From Pseudarthrobacter defluvii (lineage in GTDB: Bacteria > Actinomycetota > Actinomycetes > Actinomycetales > Micrococcaceae): 64,000 nucleotides of DNA. Under the pieces are notes generated by a model that worked only from the letters and a program-made list of their open reading frames with translations, did not search any database and was not told the origin of the DNA. The DNA lies in NCBI RefSeq assembly GCF_030816725.1, contig NZ_JAUSYG010000001.1:2108001-2172000 (forward strand). The letters are read 5' to 3'. The position numbers and the translations under genes are program-made. This document shows, piece after piece, positions 18,606 through 28,083 of the stretch; the first letter of the stretch is position 1, and each line of letters starts with the position of its first letter.

Positions 18606-19405
18606 TCCGGACGCGGTCCGTGTTCCGGGTCCGCCCCCGTCGAATGCCGGCCAGGCGTGCCCCGGTGGCGGTGGAGAAAGCCCGTAACCCGGACCCGGAA
18701 CTCGTGGGGATCCACCGCCGGTCCCCGTGTCGCCCATCGGCCGGCTTCCGTCAGCTGGCGCAGGCCCTCGTCTACCGCCGCCTTCGATGCCCTCAGCGAT
18801 GCCGCTGAGACTTCCTTCCAGGGGTCGAGGACTGCAGCGAGCGCAGCATCAGCGTTGTCGTCAGGGGCCAGGGTTGTGACCAGCCCCATGTCCCAGGCCT
18901 GGCGGGCAGTCAGCATACGGCCGGCATAAAGCAGGTCCTTGCTGCGGGACGGGCCAACCCGCAATGCCAGGCGGGTGGCGAAGGTGGCCGGAACCAGCAG
19001 TCCAAGGCGTGCCACGGGCATCCCAATGCGGGCTGAGGGGGTGAGTAGCTGCAGGTCGCAGGCCAGCGCCAGCTGGCAGCCGGCACCGGCGGCCACCCCC
19101 TCAACGACAGCCAGGGTGGGAACGGGCAGGTCCTCGAGCGCCTGCAGCGCAGCTTCGATGACGTCGAACGTACGGTTGACCTCCTCGTCCGCCGCCCCGT
19201 CCCATTCGCGTACGTCGAAGCCGGAGCAGAACACGCCTCCCCTGCCCCGCACAACGACGGCGCGCAGGGACGGGTCTGCTGCCAGACCGTGGATGGCGTG
19301 CCGCAGCTCCTGCCAATCGTTCAGTCCGAGAGCATTGAGCCGTTCCCCACCGCCGAAGGAAACCGTCGCCACGGACCCCGATTCTTCAAGACCGGCCGCG
19401 GCCAT
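18602..19405 (-). CDS. enoyl-CoA hydratase/isomerase (crotonase) family protein
   Basis: The protein has 267 residues with the crotonase oxyanion-hole segments RGRGGVFCSGFDVREWDG and AGAGCQLALACDLQLLTPSA, followed by RIGMPVARLGLLVP. The position usually held by a catalytic Glu in hydratases (around GLLVP) is not acidic, so the reaction may be isomerisation, hydrolysis or another CoA chemistry. It lies alone on the minus strand, 35 bp downstream of the flavin reductase gene. Confidence 0.85.
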   Translation of the reverse strand: MAAAGLEESGSVATVSFGGGERLNALGLNDWQELRHAIHGLAADPSLRAVVVRGRGGVFCSGFDVREWDGAADEEVNRTFDVIEAALQALEDLPVPTLAVVEGVAAGAGCQLALACDLQLLTPSARIGMPVARLGLLVPATFATRLALRVGPSRSKDLLYAGRMLTARQAWDMGLVTTLAPDDNADAALAAVLDPWKEVSAASLRASKAAVDEGLRQLTEAGRWATRGPAVDPHEFRVRVTGFLHRHRGTPGRHSTGADPEHGPRPD

Positions 19406-19440
19406 GCTCTCCCGGCCTTCCCACCCGTCGCGTGCGGATG

Positions 19441-20097
19441 TCAGTCCCCGCCAGGAGTATCAAGCGTCTCTCCGCGGGTAACCCGTGGCGTGAAGGAACC
19501 AGGCCACTGCGATGCGCGGATCCGCGGGAGGCGGTGGACGGGGCCAAGGCTGCCCCATTCGTCCCCGCCAAGCCTTGCCAATGGATCAAGCCGGGCCACC
19601 TCCGGATGGTTGCCGTTGAGCACGTCGGAAGAGACGGCCGCGTGGACCACCAGGCCTAACACCAGGACGCAGTCGCCCACCCGCAGGGTCTGGTGAAGCG
19701 AACATTCCATGACCGCCGGAGACTCCTTGACCCTGGGCGGCCGGACTGCCGCACTGGGTTCACGGGTCAGGCCGGCGGCATCGAATTCGCTCACATCTGC
19801 GCTGAAATTGGTGCCGGTGGCGTTGATTTCCTGGATCAGCCCTGCCGGGGCGAGGTTCACGACGAACTCCCCGGTCGCCTCGATGTTCCGCAGCGAATCC
19901 TTTTCGCCCACCGAGGTGAACTGGATGATCGGCGGGTCCACCGAGGCGACCGTGAAGAACGAATGGGGCGCAAGGTTGTCCACCCCGTCCGGGGATGTGC
20001 TCGAAACCCAGGCGATGGGCCGCGGAACCACCACCGATGTGAGGAACTTGTAAAAGTCCCGCGGACCCAGCTGGCCAGGATCGAAGTCTGTGCGCAT
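19441..20097 (-). CDS. flavin reductase family protein (FMN-binding)
   Basis: The protein has 218 residues with the family core TSVVVPRPIAWVSSTSPDGV, NLAPHSFFTVASVDPPIIQF and NIEATGEFVVNL, which form the FMN-binding split barrel. Members transfer electrons from NAD(P)H to flavin for a partner monooxygenase or act as stand-alone reductases. Its start is 7 bp downstream of the MFS transporter stop, so the two are likely one unit; a role in catabolism of an imported acid is a guess from this pairing. Confidence 0.85.
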   Translation of the reverse strand: MRTDFDPGQLGPRDFYKFLTSVVVPRPIAWVSSTSPDGVDNLAPHSFFTVASVDPPIIQFTSVGEKDSLRNIEATGEFVVNLAPAGLIQEINATGTNFSADVSEFDAAGLTREPSAAVRPPRVKESPAVMECSLHQTLRVGDCVLVLGLVVHAAVSSDVLNGNHPEVARLDPLARLGGDEWGSLGPVHRLPRIRASQWPGSFTPRVTRGETLDTPGGD

Positions 20098-20103
20098 CCG
20101 GTC

Positions 20104-21426
20104 CTACGGGCTTCCTGGCGCGGCGGCAGCAGCGGCATCCTTGGCCAGCGCCCCCTTGGCCCTAGGGAGGAAGATCAGGGCGGCCATTGCGATCACGCAG
20201 CAGAGGATGATGTACAGCGAGATCGACGTCGAGTTGCCATAGGTCGCCAGCAGTGCGGCCGCGATGAGGGGCGCCGGGCCACCGGCGATCACGCTGGCCA
20301 GCTGGTACCCCAGCCCCGCACCCGTGTAGCGGATGTCGGTGTCGAAGCTTTCGGCGATCAGGGCGGCCTGCGGTCCGTACTGGATGTCGTGCAGGATCAG
20401 GCTGACCACGATGGCAACGGCCACCCACAGCGAGTCGCGGGTGTTCAGCAGCCCGAAGTAGGGAAATGCGAACAACGCGGTGAGCACGATGCCGGTGCCG
20501 TAGACGCGGCGCCGCCCGAACCGGTCTGACAGGCGTCCGAACAGGGGAACACTGATCAGCCCCAGTGCCGCCGCGATCAGCGTGTAGTCAAGGATCGAGT
20601 TGCTGTCCAACTTCAACTGCTTAGTGGCGTACGTAATCACGAAAGTAATGAACAGGTAGAACGGCGCCTGCTCCGAAGTGCGCACCAGGGCGGACAGGAG
20701 GATTTCTTTGGGCTGCCTCCTGATGACCTCGACAATCGGGGCTCGGACCACCTTGTTGGACTGCCGGACGGCATCGAATTCCGGGGTTTCAATTACCCGC
20801 AGCCGGACGAACAGGCCCACGCCGATCAGGATGATGCTCAAAATGAAGGGGATCCGCCAGCCGTAGGCCACAAATCCCTCAGTACCCGTTGCGGCCGTGG
20901 TGATCCTGACCACGCCGGTGGACAGCACCAGCCCCAGCGGCACGCCGATCTGCGGCCAGGAAGCGGACAGGCCGCGGCGGTTTTGGTCACCCCATTCCAT
21001 GCTCAGCAGGACCGAACCGCCCCACTCACCGCCCACGCCGATGCCCTGGATGATGCGGAGAACCACCAGCAGGACCGGCGCAGCCACGCCGATGCTCTGG
21101 TATGTCGGAAGGCAGCCGATCAGCACCGTCCCGAACGCCATCAGGAAGAGCGTGGCCATCAGTGTTGTCTTGCGGCCGATCCGGTCGCCGAAATGACCGA
21201 AGATGGCCGCACCGACGGGCCTGGCCACAAAACCGACGAATTGGGTGCCGAACGCGGCCAGCACGCCGGCAAAGGCGACCTGGCCCGGGAAGAACAACTG
21301 GGGGAACACGAGGGCGGCGGCAGTTCCGTACAGGAAGAAGTCGTACCACTCGATGGTGGTACCCACCACGCTCGCCACGGTGGCACGCCTCACGGCCTGC
21401 TCCCGGGTCACTCCTTGAATACTCAT
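20104..21426 (-). CDS. MFS transporter, metabolite:H+ symporter (MHS) type
   Basis: The protein has 440 residues with 12 predicted TM segments. Diagnostic MHS features are the N-terminal GTTIEWYDFFLYGTAAAL, the loop-2 motif GHFGDRIGRKTTLM and RIIQGIGVGGEWGGSVLL in TM4-5. This subfamily imports organic acids, shikimate, proline/betaine or aromatic acids. ATG 21426 was chosen because GGAG lies five bases upstream; the adjacent ATG at 21429 is too close to it. The flavin reductase follows 7 bp later. Confidence 0.88.
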   Translation of the reverse strand: MSIQGVTREQAVRRATVASVVGTTIEWYDFFLYGTAAALVFPQLFFPGQVAFAGVLAAFGTQFVGFVARPVGAAIFGHFGDRIGRKTTLMATLFLMAFGTVLIGCLPTYQSIGVAAPVLLVVLRIIQGIGVGGEWGGSVLLSMEWGDQNRRGLSASWPQIGVPLGLVLSTGVVRITTAATGTEGFVAYGWRIPFILSIILIGVGLFVRLRVIETPEFDAVRQSNKVVRAPIVEVIRRQPKEILLSALVRTSEQAPFYLFITFVITYATKQLKLDSNSILDYTLIAAALGLISVPLFGRLSDRFGRRRVYGTGIVLTALFAFPYFGLLNTRDSLWVAVAIVVSLILHDIQYGPQAALIAESFDTDIRYTGAGLGYQLASVIAGGPAPLIAAALLATYGNSTSISLYIILCCVIAMAALIFLPRAKGALAKDAAAAAAPGSP

Positions 21427-21734
21427 CATCACTCCATTGCTCAGATGTAGTAGAACGCCCGGCTTGGCTTCGAGAAAGCAACGGGAAGGAGTATTGAAGT
21501 CGGGCGCTGGACCCGCATTGCGGTTCTTCACCCATCGTGGGAGCTGTAGTTGCCCGTGTCAACGGTTTGCGTGCCGCCCCGCTCTGGACTCTTTGGCGGG
21601 GCCAGATCAGACTGTCTACAACAGCTGGCCAGGTGCACCGGAATTCACGGCACTTTCATTGGTCGGGTAAATGGGCGGCTGCATTATTGGGGCTTTAGCG
21701 TGATGCCGTTATCCGGCGTCGAAAGGATCTGGTT
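21427..21734. other. 308-bp divergent intergenic region
   Basis: This region separates the MFS start from the flotillin start and must hold both promoters. A short inverted repeat is visible (GCCCCGC at 21576-21582 and GCGGGGC at 21596-21602). The flotillin ATG has GAAAGGA upstream. No convincing ORF, RNA gene or known operator was seen. Confidence 0.5.
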
Positions 21735-23168
21735 ATGCCGGACTTTGCACCATTCTTTCCACTTATCGCCATTATCCTGGGAGTACTTGTCGCCATTGGT
21801 TTTATCTGGATGGCCACAAAGCTGATGTGGAAGGTCGCTGAACCCAACGAGGCCCTGATCATTTCCGGGCTGACCCGGGGAACCCTGGAAACCCGGGAAG
21901 GAATGGATTTCAAAATTGTCACGGGTAAGGGCGCCCTGGTCCTTCCCGGACTCCAGACCGTGCGGCCCCTGTCACTGACCCTGAATGAAACCGAGCTCAA
22001 AGTGTCCTGCGTTACGTCGCAGGGCATCCAGGTCATTGTGGAGGGCGTCGTCATTTACAAGATTGGCGACGCGCCGCCATTTATCGCCAATGCCGCCCGC
22101 CGCTTCCTGGGCCAGCAACCAAAGATGGAAAGCCAGGTGTACAACGTCTTCGAGGGCCACCTGCGTTCCATTATTGGCAGCATGACGATGGAGGAGATCA
22201 TCCGCGAGCGGGACAAGCTCGCGTCGCAGGTCCGCGGCGCCAGTGGCGTGGAGATGGAGAAGCTGGGCCTTGTGGTGGACTCGCTGCAGATCAAGGACCT
22301 GCAGGACCCCACCGGTTACATCCAGAACATCGCAAAGCCGCATATCGCCCAAGTAAAGATGGAGGCCCGGATCGCCGAGGCCACCCGTAACCGGGAGGCG
22401 GCGGAAAAGGAGGCGGAGGCGGCAGCCCTGATCGCGGATGCGCAGAGCGTCTCGGCCATCCGGCAGTCAGTGGCGCAGGCCAACGCCGAACGCGCCCGGG
22501 CCAACGCCGCCCAGGCCGGCCCGCTGGCGGAGGCCACGGCGCGGCAGCAGGTGGTGGTGCAGGAAACCGAGGTCGCCAAGCTTGAAGCGGACCGGGAAGA
22601 GCAGAAGCTGCAGACCAGCATCCGGAAACCCGCGGATGCGAAAGCCTACGCCAAACGCACCGATGCTGAGGGCCAGAAATCCGCAGACATCAGCGCCGCC
22701 GAGGCGCTGGCACGCCGCACCGAGCTTGAGGCCCAGGCCAATGCCCGCCGGACGGAGCTGCAGGCCCAGGCCAACGCCACGGCCGCGGCTGCAGCGGCTG
22801 GAGCCACCAAGGTCACGGGCGAGGCCGAAGCCGCAGCGACCAGGGCGAAAGGTGACGCTGCGGCGTCTGCAATCAAGGCCAAGGCGCTGGCAGAGGCGGA
22901 CGGCATCAAGGCCCGCGCCGAAGCACTCGGTACCAACCAGGACGCGGTCATCTCCCAGCAGCTCGCCGAGAACATGCCGGCCATCATCGCCGCAGCGGCC
23001 GAGCCCTTCTCCCATGTTGGCCAAATGACCGTGCTGAACGGCGGCGAGGGCGTCAACAAGATGCTGGGCGGAATCCTGGCACAGGCAGGAGACTACCTGC
23101 CGGCGCTCGCATCGGCGCTACGAAAGGGTGAAGACGCCAAGCGCCAGCCCAAAGCGCCGGGCGCGTAG
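21735..23168 (+). CDS. flotillin family protein (SPFH domain)
   Basis: The protein has 477 residues: an N-terminal membrane segment (LIAIILGVLVAIGFIWMATKL), then an SPFH/band-7 domain (about 35-210; NEALIISGLTRG, SMTMEEIIRERDKLASQV). A long Ala/Glu/Lys-rich coiled-coil at about 210-400 carries repeats such as LEAQANARRTELQAQANA. A C-terminal region ends the protein. Flotillins form oligomers on membrane microdomains. The short NfeD-like protein encoded 15 bp downstream is the usual partner, so this is a flotillin/NfeD operon. Confidence 0.92.
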   Translation: MPDFAPFFPLIAIILGVLVAIGFIWMATKLMWKVAEPNEALIISGLTRGTLETREGMDFKIVTGKGALVLPGLQTVRPLSLTLNETELKVSCVTSQGIQVIVEGVVIYKIGDAPPFIANAARRFLGQQPKMESQVYNVFEGHLRSIIGSMTMEEIIRERDKLASQVRGASGVEMEKLGLVVDSLQIKDLQDPTGYIQNIAKPHIAQVKMEARIAEATRNREAAEKEAEAAALIADAQSVSAIRQSVAQANAERARANAAQAGPLAEATARQQVVVQETEVAKLEADREEQKLQTSIRKPADAKAYAKRTDAEGQKSADISAAEALARRTELEAQANARRTELQAQANATAAAAAAGATKVTGEAEAAATRAKGDAAASAIKAKALAEADGIKARAEALGTNQDAVISQQLAENMPAIIAAAAEPFSHVGQMTVLNGGEGVNKMLGGILAQAGDYLPALASALRKGEDAKRQPKAPGA

Positions 23169-23183
23169 GAACTCCGACGTGTC

Positions 23184-23429
23184 ATGATCCGCAGGAACGT
23201 TGACCGAAGCCTCACCGGGAAGATCGGCCGGGTAACCGGGCGGATCGCCCCGGGCACCATCGGCGAAGTCATGCTGCCCTACCTTGGCGGCACCATGGCA
23301 TTCCACGCACATCCATTCGACAAGAAAAGCGATTATCCGGTGGGCGCTGAAGTGTTGGTGATCTATTTCGACCCTCCGCAAACGGTGTACGTGGATGAGC
23401 TGCCGGACGTGTTGAAGCACGGTCAGTGA
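23184..23429 (+). CDS. short NfeD-like (OB-fold) flotillin partner
   Basis: The protein has 81 residues, the size of a lone NfeD C-terminal beta-barrel domain: LTGKIGRVTGRIAPGTIGEVML, then PVGAEVLVIYFDPPQTVYVDEL. It has no protease or TM domain. NfeD OB domains interact with flotillin-type SPFH proteins, and the adjacent flotillin gene supports this assignment. The start ATG is at 23184. Confidence 0.75.
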   Translation: MIRRNVDRSLTGKIGRVTGRIAPGTIGEVMLPYLGGTMAFHAHPFDKKSDYPVGAEVLVIYFDPPQTVYVDELPDVLKHGQ

Positions 23430-23457
23430 GGCCCGGCGTCCTCCTTCCCGGGTGGAG

Positions 23458-24489
23458 CTACCTTCCGCCCTCCATTTTGCGGCTGCGCTGTTCCTGGGCC
23501 AATGGTCCGTAGGGATAAACCCCCGCCTCGGGCCGGCTGGCTTCAGTGAGCCGTTGTACCTCGTCCGTACTGAGGATCAGGTCAGCGGCCGCCAGGTTGT
23601 CAGCGAGCTGCTCCGTGGACCGGGCCCCAAGGATCACCGACGTCACGGCAGGCCGGTCCGCGAGCCAGGCCAGGGCAACCTGGGAGGGGCTCACGCCGTG
23701 GTCAGCCGCGATGCCTTCTACAGCGTCGATGACCGTCCACGTGCGCGGATTGTCATTACGCGCCTTCCAGGCTTCCATGCCGCGTTCGGGATTCTCCCCC
23801 AGGCGGGTTGCACCGGAGGGGGGCTGGTCCCGCTTGTACTTTCCGGACAGCCAGCCGCCGCCCAGCGGCGACCATGGGAGCAGGCCGATTCCGGCGTCAA
23901 GCGCGGCGGGAACGATCTCGAACTCGATGTCCCGGACCAACAGGCTGTACTGCGGCTGCAGGCTCACGGGCGGGTTCCAACCCTGGCTGCGGGCAACATG
24001 GACGGCTTTGGTGAGCTGCCAGCCCAAGAAGTTGGAGAAGCCGTAGTAGGCGATCTTGCCGCTCCCTACCGCATCATCCAGGAAGCGAAGGGTCTCCTCC
24101 AAAGGGGTGATCGGGTCCCACGCATGCAGCTGGTAAAGGTCAATCTGTTCCACGCCCAGGCGGCGGAGGGAATTGTCCAAGGCGCGGGTCAGGCGCCGCC
24201 GGGACGTCCCGACGTCGTTCGGTGCCGTTCCCATCGGAAAGCGCCCCTTGGTGGCGATCACCGCGTTGTCCCGGGCCTCCGGCCGCTTGTCCAGCCACCG
24301 GCCGATAATCTCTTCCGACACGCCTGCGCTGTAGACGTCCGCGGTGTCGATGAAGTTGCCGCCCGCCTCGAAGTAGCTGTCCAGAATGTCGTGGGAAGTC
24401 TCCTCCGTCGCCTCCGCGCCAAAGGTCATGGTGCCCAGCGCATAGCTGGTGACAATGGCGCCGCTGTGGCCAAGGGTTCGATACTGCAT
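23458..24489 (-). CDS. aldo/keto reductase
   Basis: The protein has 343 residues when started at ATG 24489 (GAGGAC upstream). The AKR tetrad is visible: Asp in FIDTADVYSAG with Tyr in the same motif, Lys in IATKGRF and His in YQLHAWD. The NADPH-binding end is VILGARSTEQLADNLAAADL. It belongs to the AKR group related to potassium-channel beta subunits and plant auxin-induced proteins. It lies 14 bp downstream of the SMP-30 lactonase gene, which suggests a joint role in sugar or sugar-acid oxidation. Confidence 0.9.
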   Translation of the reverse strand: MQYRTLGHSGAIVTSYALGTMTFGAEATEETSHDILDSYFEAGGNFIDTADVYSAGVSEEIIGRWLDKRPEARDNAVIATKGRFPMGTAPNDVGTSRRRLTRALDNSLRRLGVEQIDLYQLHAWDPITPLEETLRFLDDAVGSGKIAYYGFSNFLGWQLTKAVHVARSQGWNPPVSLQPQYSLLVRDIEFEIVPAALDAGIGLLPWSPLGGGWLSGKYKRDQPPSGATRLGENPERGMEAWKARNDNPRTWTVIDAVEGIAADHGVSPSQVALAWLADRPAVTSVILGARSTEQLADNLAAADLILSTDEVQRLTEASRPEAGVYPYGPLAQEQRSRKMEGGR

Positions 24490-24503
24490 GGGTGTCCTCG
24501 CGA

Positions 24504-25397
24504 TCAGTTGTGGTTGGGCGGAAAGGTGCGCGCTGCAGCGTCCGTCGTGGTGGTACGGATGCGGTACAGGCTGGTGGTTGCGGTGAGGTACAGGTCCTGG
24601 CCGTCGGGACCGCCGAAGCACAGGTTGGATACTGTCTCGGGTACGGGGATGGTGCCCAGGAGCTCGAAAGATGGCGAATAAATCCGGACAGAGGGGCCGG
24701 CAGAGGTCCAGATCCTGCCGCCGGTGTCGACCCGCAACCCATCAGCCGGATGGCCATCCTCCAGCTCCAGCGTGCCGGTCCTGGCGCTGCGGCCGCCCCC
24801 GCGCACACTGTAGGTGGCGATCCGCAGGGGCACGCCGTTGCGGGGGCCGGCGGTGTCGGCCACATACAGGACAGACTCGTCAGGCGAGAAGGCCAGGCCG
24901 TTGGGGTGGACCAGGTCCGTGATTACGGCCGTAAGTTTTCCGGTAGCCGGCTCAAAGCGGAACACATTGCAGCCGCCGTACTCCTGCTCCCCTTCGTGGC
25001 CTTCCCTCGTCCCCGAAAGAATTCCGTACGGCGGGTCAGTGAACCAGATGCTGGAGTCGCGGGCAACCACCACATCGTTGGGTGAGTTCAGCCGCCTGCC
25101 CCCGTAGGAGTCAACCAGGGCCGTTACTGTTCCACCGGCGTCCCGTTCCACCCGGCGCCGGCCGTGGCTGCACTGCACCACACTTCCGTCAGCGTCGAGG
25201 GTTCGGCCGTTGGTGAATTCAACGCCAACAGCGTATTCCCGGGTGTTCCCGCTGGCCGGGTCGAACTCAAGGATGCGGTCATTAGGAATGTCGCTCCAGC
25301 GCACGGTCCGCGACGAGGGCACCCATAGCGGGCCCTCGGCCCAGATCGAGCCCGTGAAAAGGCACTCAAGCGGGCCGGTCGTGAAGTCGTCAACCAA
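24504..25397 (-). CDS. SMP-30/gluconolactonase family protein
   Basis: The protein has 297 residues. Metal-binding positions of the six-bladed propeller are visible: the Glu in IWAEGPLWVP, the Asn in LNSPNDVVVA, the Asn in HPNGLAFSPDE and the Asp in PADGLRVDTGG. It probably hydrolyses a sugar lactone. TTG 25397 is chosen because AAAGGAG lies five bases upstream and no better start fits. It is the promoter-proximal gene of a unit with the aldo/keto reductase. Confidence 0.88.
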   Translation of the reverse strand: MVDDFTTGPLECLFTGSIWAEGPLWVPSSRTVRWSDIPNDRILEFDPASGNTREYAVGVEFTNGRTLDADGSVVQCSHGRRRVERDAGGTVTALVDSYGGRRLNSPNDVVVARDSSIWFTDPPYGILSGTREGHEGEQEYGGCNVFRFEPATGKLTAVITDLVHPNGLAFSPDESVLYVADTAGPRNGVPLRIATYSVRGGGRSARTGTLELEDGHPADGLRVDTGGRIWTSAGPSVRIYSPSFELLGTIPVPETVSNLCFGGPDGQDLYLTATTSLYRIRTTTTDAAARTFPPNHN

Positions 25398-25625
25398 GGG
25401 AGCTCCTTTGCGTTCCGGGGGTTCGCTGCGGCGTGCCCGGACTGGACGGGCCCTCCAACGGCGGCATGTGCACCACCCTAGCCCCAACGGTCACGACGAC
25501 GCCGTACCCGCGCCGGATCCTGCAGGATATGGTCTTCGGATACAATCGGCTGTCGGCGAGCCTCACTCGCCTCGGTTCCCCCTGCCGGGCGGAGGTTGAC
25601 AGCGCCGTTTTATAGAGGGGGAGCA

Positions 25626-27701
25626 ATGAGGCACGCGGCAGTTAAGGGTCGCCGGGCGCAGGTTCGGACCAGCCATGGCCCCAGGCCGGACATCCAGGGC
25701 CTCCGGGCGTTGGCCGTGGGGATCGTGGTGATCTACCACCTTCGGCCGGAAGCCCTCCCTGGCGGATTCGTAGGAGTCGACGTGTTCTTCGTCGTCTCGG
25801 GTTACCTCATCATTGGCTCCCTCGCGAGGGAAGCTGCGAAAAATGCGTCCATCTCCGTCCTCGGCTTCTACGCACGCCGCATTCGGAGGCTGTTTCCGGC
25901 GTCGGCAGTTGTCTTGGTGGCAGTTCTGGCCGGCGCAGTCCTGCTGCTTGCCCCAAGCCGCTGGCAGAACATCTCTTCCGATGTGCTGTTCTCGCTGCTC
26001 CAGGTACAAAACTGGCACCAGGCACTTTCCGCGGTGTCCTATGCGGGTGCGACTCAGGAAGTGTCGCCCCTGCAGCACTTCTGGTCCCTGGCCGTCGAGG
26101 AGCAGTTCTACCTTGTCATCCCGTTCTTCTTCCTTGGCCTGATCGCCGCGGCCCGGGCTGCAGAGCAAAAAGCCGGCCGGTTCATTGTCCCGGCCCTGAC
26201 CGTGACTGCCCTGGCATCGTTCTGTTACAGCATTTACCTGAGCGACCACGAGCACACCATCGCGTACTTTGCCACCACCACCAGGATCTGGGAGCTCGCC
26301 GTCGGCGGACTCGCCGCCCTTCTCCCGACAACGCTGAAGGGCTCCCACCGCCTGGCGGCGCTCAGCGGCTGGCTGGGCGTCTCCGCCATTGTCGTGCCTG
26401 CCTTCCTCCTCAGCACCGATATGGCTTTCCCCGGCAGCATCGCCGCCATTCCAGTGCTCGGCACTGCCATCCTGCTGCGTACGGGCAGCCTGTCAATGGC
26501 CGTTCCATGGTCCGCTTCAAGGTTCCTTGGCATCCGTCCCATGACGTTCGTCGGAGACGTGTCGTACTCCCTGTACCTGTGGCACTGGCCAGTCATCGTT
26601 TTCGCTGTGGCGCTGTTGGGCCGCACCCCTCGGATCAGGGAAGCACTCCTCCTCGCCGTGTTGAGCCTTGTGCTCGCCACCGCCTCCTACTACCTCGTGG
26701 AGCAGCGCTTCCGGCACTCCGCGGCACACGCCGGTTGGAGCGCGTACCGCAGGGTTTACGCAATGGCGCTCTGCGTGGCAATGGTGGTGTCTGTGGCAGC
26801 GTGGGCGCCCTGGCAAGTGATCGAGTTCAAGCGCGCGCAGTTGTCCACCGAGCTGTCCGACCACGATTACCCCGGCGCCCAGGCGTGGTCTGCCCGGTCC
26901 GCGCCGGTGCCCGCCGGCCTGCCCATCCGCCCTGATCCCTCTGTTGCCATGCAGGATGTGCCTGCCACAAGCTCCGGGGCCTGCGGGGTGTACGACCCCA
27001 CCCTGGTACCTGACACGGATTGCTGGTTCGGTTCAACCGAACAGGAAGGTGCCCCGGTTGTCGTGGTTGTCGGGGATTCCCATGCCGGCCAGTTTGTGGA
27101 CCCCCTCATCGCCGTCTCGAGGAAGATTCCGCTCAGGATCCACGCCATGGTGCGCAATGGCTGCCCCTTTGCGCTGACGCCGCCGCGGTCTGCCGCCACC
27201 GCGTACGCCAACTGCTCGAATCAAAACGCTGTAACAGCCGAAAAAGTAGCGGCAGCAAAGCCTGACCTTGTCCTCGTTGCCGGGATGCGCGAAGCCGGGT
27301 ACCGCAAGGCACTTGGATGGTCCTGGGGGCCGGACGCCCCGCTGCTGGACGGTTATGTCCAGTCCCTATCCCGCCTGCGCGGGGACGGGCTGCGCGTCGC
27401 CGTCGTCGCGGACCTGCCGTATCCCCAAGGCAATCCCGTGGAATGCGTTCAAAAGCATGCCGACGGCGGCGCTTGTGCCACCCCCGCTTCCGAGGCCCTT
27501 GAAGGCGGGGACGACGCACTGGTGGCGGCAGCCCGCCGGGTTGACGGCGTGGAAGTTGTGGACCTGTCGAGGCTGTTTTGCCGGGACGGCCTTTGCCCTG
27601 CTGTCATCGGCAATGTTCTGGTCTACCGGGACAACCACATGACGAATACCTTCGCAAAGTCACTTGGGCCGGACCTGGCCGTCGCACTGGGCCTGAGCTA
27701 G
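25626..27701 (+). CDS. acyltransferase-3 / SGNH two-domain membrane O-acyltransferase (OafA/YrhL-like)
   Basis: The protein has 691 residues. The N-terminal integral-membrane acyltransferase-3 domain (about 15-380) opens with DIQGLRALAVGIVVIYHL (catalytic His) and VDVFFVVSGYLI, and ends near SYSLYLWHWPVIVFAV. After a linker, a C-terminal extracytoplasmic SGNH domain begins at VVVVGDSHAGQFVDP and ends with DNHMTNTFAKSL (Asp-x-x-His). Such fusions O-acylate cell-surface polysaccharides or peptidoglycan. ATG 25626 follows GAGGGGGAG, a strong ribosome site. It stands alone. Confidence 0.9.
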   Translation: MRHAAVKGRRAQVRTSHGPRPDIQGLRALAVGIVVIYHLRPEALPGGFVGVDVFFVVSGYLIIGSLAREAAKNASISVLGFYARRIRRLFPASAVVLVAVLAGAVLLLAPSRWQNISSDVLFSLLQVQNWHQALSAVSYAGATQEVSPLQHFWSLAVEEQFYLVIPFFFLGLIAAARAAEQKAGRFIVPALTVTALASFCYSIYLSDHEHTIAYFATTTRIWELAVGGLAALLPTTLKGSHRLAALSGWLGVSAIVVPAFLLSTDMAFPGSIAAIPVLGTAILLRTGSLSMAVPWSASRFLGIRPMTFVGDVSYSLYLWHWPVIVFAVALLGRTPRIREALLLAVLSLVLATASYYLVEQRFRHSAAHAGWSAYRRVYAMALCVAMVVSVAAWAPWQVIEFKRAQLSTELSDHDYPGAQAWSARSAPVPAGLPIRPDPSVAMQDVPATSSGACGVYDPTLVPDTDCWFGSTEQEGAPVVVVVGDSHAGQFVDPLIAVSRKIPLRIHAMVRNGCPFALTPPRSAATAYANCSNQNAVTAEKVAAAKPDLVLVAGMREAGYRKALGWSWGPDAPLLDGYVQSLSRLRGDGLRVAVVADLPYPQGNPVECVQKHADGGACATPASEALEGGDDALVAAARRVDGVEVVDLSRLFCRDGLCPAVIGNVLVYRDNHMTNTFAKSLGPDLAVALGLS

Positions 27702-27726
27702 GCGTTTCCTTTCCGCTCGCACCATC

Positions 27727-28083
27727 TCAAAGTGCAGGCGGGCCTGTTGTGGACCTGACTATCAGCTTCGTCGGCATCTTGAGCTGCATGGTTTCCGGCG
27801 TCTCGCCATTCATGAGCGCAACCACGAGGGCAGCTGCCGAGGCGCCCATGCGGCTCATGGGCTGGTGCACCGTGGTGAGCGGCAAGGCATACCGCGCTGC
27901 TTCAGGAATGTCATCAAAGCCCACCACCGAAAGTTCTCCGGGCACCTGTAATCCAAGCTCTTGGGCCACCGCTATGACCACGATGGCAGAGAGGTCATTC
28001 GCGGCGAAAACCGCAGTGGGGCGGTCGTGCCTGTTGAGAAGGCGGTGTGCTGCCCGCCGGGCATATTCGGAGTCATGTTCCCG
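27727..28083 (-). pseudogene. LacI-family regulator, C-terminal remnant
   Basis: The frame from 28083 down to the stop at 27727 encodes about 118 residues of a LacI/GalR C-terminus: REHDSEYARRAAHRLL, then RPTAVFAANDLSAIVVIAVA and LSVVGFDDIPEAARYALPL and the end TKLIVRSTT. The N-terminal helix-turn-helix and first half of the sensor domain are missing. At about 28083 the sequence passes directly into xylanase coding sequence on the other strand, so the 5' part was deleted rather than mutated. It cannot bind DNA. Confidence 0.85.

Noticed and set aside
16371..18737. Long minus-strand frame across the uvrA-like gene and SDR
   Set aside because: It is Gly/Pro/His-rich antisense reading of two recognised genes, with no motifs.
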